Position numbers and translations under genes: made by a program. This document shows, piece by piece, positions 1-5,678 of a DNA stretch of 5,682 nucleotides. Source of the DNA: Candidatus Eisenbergiella stercorigallinarum. GTDB taxonomy: Bacteria > Bacillota > Clostridia > Lachnospirales > Lachnospiraceae. Under the pieces are notes generated by a model. It ran no database searches and was not told the DNA's origin. It worked only from the letters and a program-made list of their open reading frames with translations. The stretch spans positions 1 through 5,682 of the forward strand of contig DWUW01000261.1 of assembly GCA_019120525.1 (NCBI GenBank), in the 5' to 3' direction. Position 1 is the first letter of the stretch. Every line of letters begins with the position of its first letter.

Positions 1-413
1 ATCTGATCCTGTCCAATTCCAGCTTCGCCTTTTTCCCGGCTTATACCTCCCAGACCCTGAAGCTCGCCATCGCTCCCAAATACTGGGCGAGGCACAATGT
101 TTCCGACGGCTACTGGGCGTCGGAGCAGAATATATACAGCATTTTTCAGTACCAGGACCGTTCCGGAAGGCTGTTTACACCCGGGGAATGCGCCGCGCAG
201 CTGGAGGAATATAAGCGCAGGTCCTCCCGTTACCGCGCGGCCTCAGGGCTTTCGGCACAGGGGCGGGCGGGACGGCCGGAGGGAATAGCCCTCCGCCGGG
301 GACAGCTTTTATGTAAGGGGCGGATCGCGGTATTTTATCTGAAACGGATTTTCTGGTCGCTGATGCGGCGGGCGGGGTATCGAATACCATATGCGGAAAA
401 AAAGAACGACTGA
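1..413 (+). CDS. Glycosyltransferase, C-terminal fragment (5' end outside window)
   Basis: An open frame enters from the left edge (first full codon at base 3) and stops at TGA 411-413, giving 136 residues of a C-terminus. Residues 4-8 read SNSSF, followed by LKLAIAPKYW (19-28) and NVSDGYW (32-38). This parallels the ANSSF...KLVIAPDRW block near the C-terminus of the GT11 enzyme at 4592, so I infer a GT-B-fold sugar transferase of the fucosyltransferase-like type, probably using a nucleotide sugar on the cytoplasmic side. After about residue 70 the chain becomes very basic. It ends in an Arg/Lys-rich amphipathic stretch (around IAVFYLKRIFWSLMRR) that could touch the membrane. The last 23 bases overlap the next gene, which suggests translational coupling. 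The exact family and sugar cannot be read from this fragment. The frame is well supported by the motif block; the function is moderate. Confidence 0.7.
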   Translation, partial: LILSNSSFAFFPAYTSQTLKLAIAPKYWARHNVSDGYWASEQNIYSIFQYQDRSGRLFTPGECAAQLEEYKRRSSRYRAASGLSAQGRAGRPEGIALRRGQLLCKGRIAVFYLKRIFWSLMRRAGYRIPYAEKKND

Positions 414-1518
414 TTCTGGAAAAAGACAAAAACATATTGCCCTGTTCATCAGCTCCCTCAGAAAGGGGGGCTCGGAACGGGTCCTGGTGAATCTGGCGGA
501 GTATCTGTCCGGCCAGGGATGGCGGGTGACCATGGTGACCCAGTACCGGGGAGAAGTGGAATATCCCCTTCCGGAAGGCGTATGCAGGGTATTCAGCGAG
601 ATCACGCCGGAGGAAGAGCGGGGAGGGCGGATCGGTAATTTTATCGCCCGTTTCCGGAAGCTGCGCGGCATCTGGAGAACGCAGCAGCCGGACCTGATCC
701 TTTCCTTTATCGGAAAAAACAACGTCATGGCGCTGCTTACCTCGGCCTTCCTCGGGATCCCCACAGCAGTATCCGTACGGGGGGAGCCGAAGGAAGAGTA
801 TGCCTCGCGCCTGCTCCGCCTTTCGGCAGGGTTTCTTTTCGCGCGGGCGGCGGGAGTGATCCTGCAGTCGGAGCGGGCGAAGGATTTTTTCCCGAAAAGC
901 GTGCGGAAACGGGCGGTAGTCCTGAAAAACCCGCTGAATCCGGATTTCGTGCGTCCCCCTTTTTCGGGGGAACGGGAAAAGGAGGTGGTTGCGGTGGGAC
1001 GTCTGGACGCCAATAAAAACCATGAGATGATCCTCAGGGCCTTCGCGAAGACGGCGGGGCGTTTCCCGGGCTACCGGCTGGTTATCTATGGCGGCGGGGA
1101 GCTTCATGGAAGGCTTTCCCGCCTTTCCGAAGAACTCGGGATTTCGGGAAGGGTATCCCTGCCCGGGCCGGTGAGCGGCGTGGCGGACAGGATCTACCGG
1201 GCGGGCATGTTCGTACTCTCCTCCTACAGCGAGGGGATGCCGAATACCCTGCTTGAAGCGATGTGCATGGGGCTTCCTGTGATCTCCACCGACTGCTCCG
1301 GCGGCGGGGCGGCGGAGCTGATCCGGGACGGGGAAAACGGAAGGCTGGTAGCGCCGGGAGATGTGGACGGCCTGGCGGAGGCGATGCTTTTTTATATGGA
1401 GCATCCGGACCGGGCGGCCGCCTGCGGAAGAGAAGCGGCGAAGCTGTTGGAGCGTTATCGACCCGACCGGGTGGCCCGTGAATGGATGGACTATCTGGAA
1501 GGCCTGATGCGGAAATGA
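391..1518 (+). CDS. GT4-family glycosyltransferase
   Basis: This 375-residue GT-B enzyme would transfer a sugar from a nucleotide donor to a lipid-linked glycan at the inner membrane face. The N-terminal Rossmann half starts at KHIALFISSL (14-23) and carries the glycine motif GGSERV (26-31). The C-terminal donor-binding half begins at VGRLDANKNHE (202-212), continues with VIYGGGEL (231-238), and has the family's E-x7-E signature from Glu281 to Glu289 (EGMPNTLLE), then GLPVISTDC (294-302). The length is normal for GT4. ATG 391 is the only in-frame ATG before the conserved start of the fold. It gives 13 extra basic residues and lies inside the preceding gene (23-base overlap) with only a weak GGCGGGG site (about 14 bases upstream), so initiation may depend on coupling. 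No TTA, CTA or TCA codons occur. The donor and linkage are unknown; retaining chemistry is typical of GT4. Confidence 0.93.
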   Translation: MRKKRTTDSGKRQKHIALFISSLRKGGSERVLVNLAEYLSGQGWRVTMVTQYRGEVEYPLPEGVCRVFSEITPEEERGGRIGNFIARFRKLRGIWRTQQPDLILSFIGKNNVMALLTSAFLGIPTAVSVRGEPKEEYASRLLRLSAGFLFARAAGVILQSERAKDFFPKSVRKRAVVLKNPLNPDFVRPPFSGEREKEVVAVGRLDANKNHEMILRAFAKTAGRFPGYRLVIYGGGELHGRLSRLSEELGISGRVSLPGPVSGVADRIYRAGMFVLSSYSEGMPNTLLEAMCMGLPVISTDCSGGGAAELIRDGENGRLVAPGDVDGLAEAMLFYMEHPDRAAACGREAAKLLERYRPDRVAREWMDYLEGLMRK

Positions 1519-1553
1519 CGGGCGGCGGGAGAAAGGCCGGATCCCGCGGATGG

Positions 1554-1560
1554 AAAGGAA
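1554..1560 (+). promoter_or_regulatory. Ribosome binding site of the AsnB-like gene
   Basis: AAAGGAA lies 9 bases before ATG 1570, in a 51-base gap after the GT4 stop codon. The protein must begin MCGIAGF because Cys2 is the catalytic nucleophile, so this site and start are fixed by the biochemistry. Nothing else recognisable, and no promoter, was seen in the gap. Confidence 0.6.
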
Positions 1561-1569
1561 ACGGACGGA

Positions 1570-3477
1570 ATGTGCGGAATAGCTGGGTTCTGTAGCTGGG
1601 GAAGGGAGAATCCCGCGGCGGACGCGGGCAGCTGGGAAAAGAATATCCGGAAGATGAATGAGCGTATGAAGCACCGGGGGCCGGACGCGTCCGGCATCTG
1701 GGCTTCGTCCGACGCTTCTGTGGTGCTGGGGCACCGCCGCCTTTCGATCATCGATCTGTCGGAAAACGGCGCGCAGCCCATGGTGTCCCACAGCGGCCGG
1801 TATGTGATCGCCTATAACGGGGAGATCTATAATCATAAGGAGATCGCGCGGAAGCTGCTTTCCGAAAAAAAGGTCGCGGCCTTCCGGGGAAGCTCGGATA
1901 CGGAGGTGCTTCTGGAGGCGGCGGAGCATTACGGCGTGAAGGAGGCTGTCTCCCTGTGCCGGGGTATGTTCGCCATCGCCCTGTACGACCGGAAGGAGAA
2001 GCTTTTGTATCTGGTGAGGGATCGGGTGGGGGAGAAGCCGCTGTATTATGGCTTTGTCCGCGGAAGCTTTGTGTTCGCCTCGGATCTTGGTTCCATCGCC
2101 GTGCTGGACGGCTTCGAAAAGCAGATCAATGAAGAGGTGCTGGACATTTATTTTACCCACGGCTATATTCCCGCGCCCTATTCCATCTACCGGAATATTT
2201 ACAAGCTGAGACCGGGCTGCATCCTGACCATCCGCGCGCCCTTCCGGAAGGAGGGGATCGGGATAGAGGCATACTGGTCCATGAAGGAGGCGGCCAGAAA
2301 GGGGCAGGGCAATCTGTTCCGGGGAAGCAGGAAGGAAGCCGCGGACGAGCTGGAACGGCTTCTGAAGCGCTCCATCGCGGGACAGATGGAGGCGGACGTG
2401 CCGGTCGGCGCTTTTCTTTCCGCAGGGATCGACAGCAGCACGGTGGTGGCGCTGATGCAGTCCCTGCATGCCGGAAGGGTGAGAAGCTTTACCATCGGCA
2501 TGGAGGATGAGAAATATAACGAGGCGGAGGCGGCCAGGGAGATCGCGGCCCACCTGGGAACGGAGCATACGGAGCTCTATATTACGGAAAAGGACGCCAA
2601 AGCGGTGATCCCACTGCTGGCGGAGATGTTTTCGGAGCCCTTCGCGGACTCCTCCCAGATCCCCACGTATCTGGTGAGCAGGATGACTAGGGAGCATGTG
2701 ACCGTTTCCCTGAGCGGGGACGGGGGGGACGAGCTGTTCTGCGGCTATACCTCCTATGTGTCCACGCTCCGGGCCTGGGACAGGATCCGGAGGATTCCCG
2801 GACCGATCCGTTACCCGGCGGGAAAGCTTCTTGCCGCCCTTCCCGGAAGATCGGACGACTGGAGGATCCGCGGAAAGCTCCTGCAGGCCAGGGACGCCTG
2901 CGAGGTCTACCAGATGAGCTATGAGACCAATCCCCTGAACCACAGGATCGCCCGGGTCCGTGGACGGCTCCCCTATTACTATACGGAATACGAGGCGGAT
3001 TATCTGCCGGAACAGAACCATAATATCATGCTGATGGACATGCTCATGTACCATCCGGACGATATCCTGGTCAAGGTGGACCGGGCCGCCATGGCGGTTT
3101 CCCTGGAAACCAGGGTCCCCATGCTGGATAAGGATGTGGTGGAATTCGCCTGGAGCCTTCCGGTGGAGTATGAGCGGCAGGGAGAGACCGGGAAGCTGGT
3201 GCTGCGGGACGTCCTGTACCGTTATGTGCCGAAGGAGATGATGGACCGGCCCAAAAAAGGTTTTTCCATCCCGGTGCAGAAGTGGCTGAAGGAGCCTTCC
3301 ATGCGCGCCTGGGCGGAGAGCCTGATCGACCGGAAGCTGCTTTGTGACCAGGGGCTTCTGGATCCTGAGGTGGTATGGGGCATCTGGAAGGATTTTCAGG
3401 AAAAAGGCGTATGGCGCAGACAGATCTGGTTCATCCTCATGTTCCAGGAATGGATGCTGAAGCAGTACGCGGTATGA
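1570..3477 (+). CDS. asnB: AsnB-type glutamine-dependent amidotransferase (asparagine synthetase family)
   Basis: This 635-residue cytoplasmic enzyme belongs to a family that hydrolyses glutamine and transfers the ammonia to an ATP-activated carboxylate, classically aspartate. The class II glutaminase domain spans about 2-220. It has nucleophile Cys2 (MCGIAGF), GHRRLSIID (54-62), YNGEIYN (82-88), SSDTE (108-112) and RDRVGEKPLYYG (150-161). The synthetase domain spans about 245-625. It has the ATP-loop SAGIDSS (284-290), EPFADSSQIPTYLVS (356-370), SGDGGDE (382-388), DDILVKVDRAAMAVSLETRVPMLD (497 to 520) and PKKGFSIPV (561-569). The usual loop is SGGxDSS, so Ala285 is a mild departure. All key motifs are intact, and the length matches the long Gram-positive AsnB forms rather than the shorter E. 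coli enzyme. Its position among glycosyltransferases suggests amidation of a sugar carboxylate, as proposed for AsnB-like proteins in some O-antigen clusters. Plain asparagine synthesis or peptidoglycan amidation remain alternatives. Confidence 0.93.
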   Translation: MCGIAGFCSWGRENPAADAGSWEKNIRKMNERMKHRGPDASGIWASSDASVVLGHRRLSIIDLSENGAQPMVSHSGRYVIAYNGEIYNHKEIARKLLSEKKVAAFRGSSDTEVLLEAAEHYGVKEAVSLCRGMFAIALYDRKEKLLYLVRDRVGEKPLYYGFVRGSFVFASDLGSIAVLDGFEKQINEEVLDIYFTHGYIPAPYSIYRNIYKLRPGCILTIRAPFRKEGIGIEAYWSMKEAARKGQGNLFRGSRKEAADELERLLKRSIAGQMEADVPVGAFLSAGIDSSTVVALMQSLHAGRVRSFTIGMEDEKYNEAEAAREIAAHLGTEHTELYITEKDAKAVIPLLAEMFSEPFADSSQIPTYLVSRMTREHVTVSLSGDGGDELFCGYTSYVSTLRAWDRIRRIPGPIRYPAGKLLAALPGRSDDWRIRGKLLQARDACEVYQMSYETNPLNHRIARVRGRLPYYYTEYEADYLPEQNHNIMLMDMLMYHPDDILVKVDRAAMAVSLETRVPMLDKDVVEFAWSLPVEYERQGETGKLVLRDVLYRYVPKEMMDRPKKGFSIPVQKWLKEPSMRAWAESLIDRKLLCDQGLLDPEVVWGIWKDFQEKGVWRRQIWFILMFQEWMLKQYAV

Positions 3478-3488
3478 AGGAAAGCGCC

Positions 3489-3507
3489 GCCGGCCCTGAC
3501 GGCCGGC
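3489..3507 (+). repeat. GC stem-loop between asnB and the GT2 gene
   Basis: A perfect 7-bp stem, GCCGGCC (3489-3495) with GGCCGGC (3501-3507), closes a five-base loop CTGAC. It occupies the 49-base gap just before the next ribosome binding site. No T-run follows, so it is not an intrinsic terminator. It might stabilise the mRNA end or tune translation of the downstream gene, which is inference. Confidence 0.55.
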
Positions 3508-3517
3508 AGCCCGGAAT

Positions 3518-3524
3518 GAGGGAA
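3518..3524 (+). promoter_or_regulatory. Ribosome binding site of the GT2 gene
   Basis: GAGGGAA sits immediately before ATG 3527 with very short spacing (about 3-5 bases). It supports this start, which also places the conserved SVIVPIYN strand of GT2 at residues 5-12 as expected. The short spacing and the stem-loop just upstream could lower initiation. Confidence 0.5.
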
Positions 3525-3526
3525 GC

Positions 3527-4564
3527 ATGGAACTTTTATCGGTGATCGTTCCGATCTACAATGTGGAGCCCTGGCTGGAACGCTGCGTGCGCTCCATCCT
3601 GGGGCAGACCTACGGGAATCTGGAGATCCTGCTGGTGGACGACGGCTCCACGGACGGCTGCCCCGCCCTCTGCGACAGGTTCGGGGAGGAGGATCCCAGG
3701 GTGCGTGTGATCCATAAGAAGAACGGCGGGCTTTCGGACGCAAGGAACGCGGGGATCGACATGGCGTCCGGAACCTGTCTGGCCTTCGTGGACGGAGATG
3801 ACTGGATCGACGCGGGAATGTATGAGGCCATGATGGGAGCCCTTGCAAAAGAGGGGGCGGATCTGTGCGCCTGCAGCTATAAACGGATCCGAAGGGACGG
3901 AGTGCTCGACCCCTCTACCGGGAAGCGGACGGTCTGGGAGGGGCAGGGGATGCTGGAGGCCTTCCTTCTGGAGCTGGATGAATATCAGATCCAGAATTCC
4001 GCCTGGAATAAGGTCTATAAGAGAGAGCTCCTGGGGGAGCTGCGTTTCCCGAAGGGAAAGCTTTACGAGGATATTGTGTTCACCACAAAGCTTCTTTCCC
4101 GGGTCCAGAAAGGGGTCTATCTGGATCAGGCCTTTTACAATTATGTGGTCGACCGGGATGGAAGCATTATGAACCTTGGGATCAAAAAAAGTATCTTTAC
4201 GGATCAGATCCCCGCTTATGAGGAAAAGGAAGCCTTTCTCAGAAGCATTGGCAGGGACGACCTAGCGGATGTGCACCGCTACTTTTTCTATAAAAGGCTT
4301 CTGATCTATTACCGCGCGCTGGCAGCTTCAGAGGGGCCGGAACAAAGGAAGTACCGCGCCTGGATCAGACAGAGGCTGAAACGGGATGAGAAGGATATGG
4401 AACGGGTTTATGGCTGCAGGGGAGCCAGCCGGAACGAATACCGCAAGATGCGGATCTTCCTGCGCTCAGCTACCCTGTACTGCCTGATGATGGAGCTGAA
4501 TGAAAGGCTTCTCCTTCCCATAAAGACACGCGGGAACGGAAAGGGCCTTCCAGGCGGCAGATGA
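3527..4564 (+). CDS. GT2-family glycosyltransferase
   Basis: This 345-residue GT-A-fold enzyme is of the type that transfers a sugar from a nucleotide donor onto a growing cell-surface glycan in the cytoplasm; inverting chemistry is typical of GT2. The nucleotide-binding half opens with SVIVPIYNVEPWLERCVRSI (5-24). VDDGSTDG (37-44) follows, then NGGLSDARNAGI (66-77) and the metal-binding VDGDDW (88-93). Further on, NSAWNKVYKREL (157-168) and KLYEDIVF (178-185) match the acceptor-side motifs, with an ED pair likely near the catalytic base. After about residue 230 the C-terminal region is helical and basic with no clear membrane segment. Unlike its neighbours the gene uses TTA (3536), CTA (4262) and TCA codons, so it may have a somewhat different history. 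Donor and linkage cannot be told. Confidence 0.93.
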   Translation: MELLSVIVPIYNVEPWLERCVRSILGQTYGNLEILLVDDGSTDGCPALCDRFGEEDPRVRVIHKKNGGLSDARNAGIDMASGTCLAFVDGDDWIDAGMYEAMMGALAKEGADLCACSYKRIRRDGVLDPSTGKRTVWEGQGMLEAFLLELDEYQIQNSAWNKVYKRELLGELRFPKGKLYEDIVFTTKLLSRVQKGVYLDQAFYNYVVDRDGSIMNLGIKKSIFTDQIPAYEEKEAFLRSIGRDDLADVHRYFFYKRLLIYYRALAASEGPEQRKYRAWIRQRLKRDEKDMERVYGCRGASRNEYRKMRIFLRSATLYCLMMELNERLLLPIKTRGNGKGLPGGR

Positions 4565-4577
4565 AGTGAGAATGGAT

Positions 4578-4583
4578 AGGGGA
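4578..4583 (+). promoter_or_regulatory. Ribosome binding site of the GT11 gene
   Basis: AGGGGA lies 8 bases before ATG 4592 in the 27-base gap after the GT2 stop. It supports a start that gives the family's standard N-terminus, MVIVQLSGGLGNQMF. No room exists for a separate promoter. Confidence 0.6.
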
Positions 4584-4591
4584 AGCCGGTT

Positions 4592-5461
4592 ATGGTGATC
4601 GTACAGCTTTCCGGAGGGCTGGGCAACCAGATGTTTGAATATGCCCTGTACCTTCGGCTGAAGGCGGATGGAAAACAAGTGAAGATCGACGACAGTACCT
4701 GCTACGGCCATGAGGGAGAACGCCCCCTGCAGCTTGGGCAGGTATTCGGCGCAACCTATGAGAGCGCTTCGCCAGAGGAACTGCGGCGTATGACCGATTC
4801 CTTTCCGGATCCGGTTTCCCGGATCCGGCGGAAGCTCTTCGGAAGGAAGAACCTGTCCTACCGGGAGGCCGGGATGGATTTTGATCCGGAGATCCTGGAA
4901 CGGGAACCGGCCCTTCTGGAAGGGTGCTTTCAGAGCGAGAAGTATTTCGCCCCGGTTTCCGGCCAGGTGAGGGAGGCTTACCGCTTCCGGCCGGAGCGCC
5001 TGGGCCTTTCGGAGCGGAGCAGGGCGCTGGAAAGGCGGATCAGGGAAGAAAAAGGCCAGGCGGTCAGCGTCCATGTGCGCAGGGGGGATTATCTGGATCC
5101 TTCCCATGGAGGCATCTACGCGGGCATCTGTACGAAGGAATACTACGACAGGGCCATGGAGCGCGTCCGGAAGGAGGCGCCGGACGCGGTCTTTTATGTA
5201 TTTTCCAACGATCCGGGCTGGGCGCGGGCGCATTTTGGCGAAAAAGGCTGCGTGGTGCCGGAGGGCGTCCCGGAGGACGCGGGATATGAGGATCTGTATC
5301 TGATGAGCCTGTGCCGGCATCACATCATCGCCAACAGCAGCTTCAGCTGGTGGGGGGCGTGGCTTTGCGCGAATCCGCAAAAGCTGGTGATCGCGCCTGA
5401 CAGATGGCTGAACGGGAAAACGTGCCGGGATATTTATACAGAGCGGATGATCCGGCTGTGA
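4592..5461 (+). CDS. GT11 alpha-1,2-fucosyltransferase-like enzyme
   Basis: This 289-residue protein has the normal length of bacterial GT11 enzymes, which move fucose from GDP-fucose onto galactose or a related sugar with inverting chemistry. The N-terminus reads VQLSGGLGNQMFEYALYLRLK (4 to 24). GCFQSEKYF (111-119) precedes the donor-binding motif HVRRGDY (161-167), the family hallmark. FYVFSNDPGWAR (201-212) and YEDLYLMSLCRHHIIANSSF (232-251) followed by SWWGAWL (252-258) complete the conserved set, then KLVIAPDRW (264-272). All expected GT11 motifs are present and no truncation is seen. It is the last gene of the visible operon, so it probably adds a terminal or branch residue to the glycan built by the upstream transferases. 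No GDP-fucose synthesis genes (gmd, fcl) lie in the window. The acceptor is unknown, and some GT11 members may use other donors. Confidence 0.94.
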   Translation: MVIVQLSGGLGNQMFEYALYLRLKADGKQVKIDDSTCYGHEGERPLQLGQVFGATYESASPEELRRMTDSFPDPVSRIRRKLFGRKNLSYREAGMDFDPEILEREPALLEGCFQSEKYFAPVSGQVREAYRFRPERLGLSERSRALERRIREEKGQAVSVHVRRGDYLDPSHGGIYAGICTKEYYDRAMERVRKEAPDAVFYVFSNDPGWARAHFGEKGCVVPEGVPEDAGYEDLYLMSLCRHHIIANSSFSWWGAWLCANPQKLVIAPDRWLNGKTCRDIYTERMIRL

Positions 5462-5530
5462 GCGCCGCCGAAACGCCGCGGGTCCCGCCGCCCCGGCGCG
5501 AAAGGGAAGGCCCCGGCGTTTCGCGGGCGC
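5462..5530 (+). repeat. Long GC-rich imperfect hairpin directly after the last stop codon
   Basis: GCGCC (5462-5466) pairs with GGCGC (5526-5530). After a 2x2 mismatch, CGAAACGCCG (5469-5478) pairs with CGGCGTTTCG (5514-5523). That makes 15 base pairs closing a GC-rich apical region of 35 bases, which can form a smaller CGCC/GGCG stem (5486-5498). The structure begins at the first base after the fucosyltransferase stop. No T-run follows, so it is not a standard intrinsic terminator. It could protect the transcript's 3' end or assist termination. Confidence 0.55.
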
Positions 5531-5553
5531 AAAGGCTATCGGCATGGAGGTAA

Positions 5554-5589
5554 GATTGAAAAATGCGCTCGATAGCGCATTTTTCAATC
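5554..5589 (+). terminator. Probable bidirectional intrinsic terminator
   Basis: GATTGAAAAATGCGCT (5554-5569) and AGCGCATTTTTCAATC (5574-5589) form a perfect 16-bp stem around the loop CGAT. The GC core (GCGCT/AGCGC) is flanked by five A's on the left and a five-T tract on the right, the arrangement of a terminator working on both strands. It lies 93 bases after the last stop codon. The stem continues past the T-tract, which is atypical. The same sequence may instead be one arm-pair of the repeat element around it. Confidence 0.5.
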
Positions 5590-5590
5590 A

Positions 5591-5617
5591 GGATTTGCGC
5601 CGAAGCGTCGCAAATCC
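5591..5617. repeat. Stem-loop 2 of the 3' cluster
   Basis: GGATTTGCG (5591-5599) pairs perfectly with CGCAAATCC (5609-5617) around a nine-base segment CCGAAGCGT. With one mismatch the stem can continue two more pairs to a three-base loop. It starts two bases after the preceding 16-bp stem. Its loop is complementary to 5668-5676. Confidence 0.55.
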
Positions 5618-5627
5618 CGTTATCGCA

Positions 5628-5650
5628 GCGCCGAACTGGAGGTTCGGCGC
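5628..5650. repeat. Stem-loop 3 of the 3' cluster
   Basis: GCGCCGAAC (5628-5636) pairs perfectly with GTTCGGCGC (5642-5650), a 9-bp stem with the five-base loop TGGAG. The sequence TGGAGGT running from the loop into the stem also appears at 5545-5551. Confidence 0.55.
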
Positions 5651-5653
5651 GCG

Positions 5654-5678
5654 TGCCTCAGCGTAAAACGCTTCGGCA
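5654..5678. repeat. Stem-loop 4 of the 3' cluster
   Basis: AGCGT (5660-5664) pairs with ACGCT (5668-5672) around AAA. Beyond a 2x2 mismatch, TGCC (5654-5657) pairs with GGCA (5675-5678). It is the weakest of the four stems and competes with the long-range pairing of 5599-5608 with 5668-5677. Confidence 0.4.

Noticed and set aside
97..288. Short + strand frame near the left edge
   Set aside because: It lies out of frame within the upstream glycosyltransferase fragment, whose own frame carries the NSSF and IAPKYW motifs.
1519..1569. Internal promoter before asnB
   Set aside because: The 51-base gap is GC-rich and has no plausible -10/-35 pair; only the ribosome binding site can be supported.
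3489..3507. Intrinsic terminator between asnB and the GT2 gene
   Set aside because: The stem is convincing but no T-run follows, and the downstream gene starts 20 bases later with its own ribosome binding site.
175..3528. Very long antisense open frame (1117 codons)
   Set aside because: It is exactly codon-aligned with the GT4 and AsnB genes, stays open only because they lack TTA, CTA and TCA codons, and its product is a Pro/Arg/His-rich chain with no recognisable domain. The sense genes have full family motifs.
4924..5303. Two alternative + strand frames inside the fucosyltransferase gene
   Set aside because: Both are out-of-frame readings of a GC-rich gene, with low-complexity Gly/Arg-rich products and no motifs.
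4466..5587. Antisense open frame of 373 codons opposite the fucosyltransferase
   Set aside because: It has the same codon-aligned origin, opposite a gene with complete GT11 motifs. Its start lies in the 16-bp palindrome.
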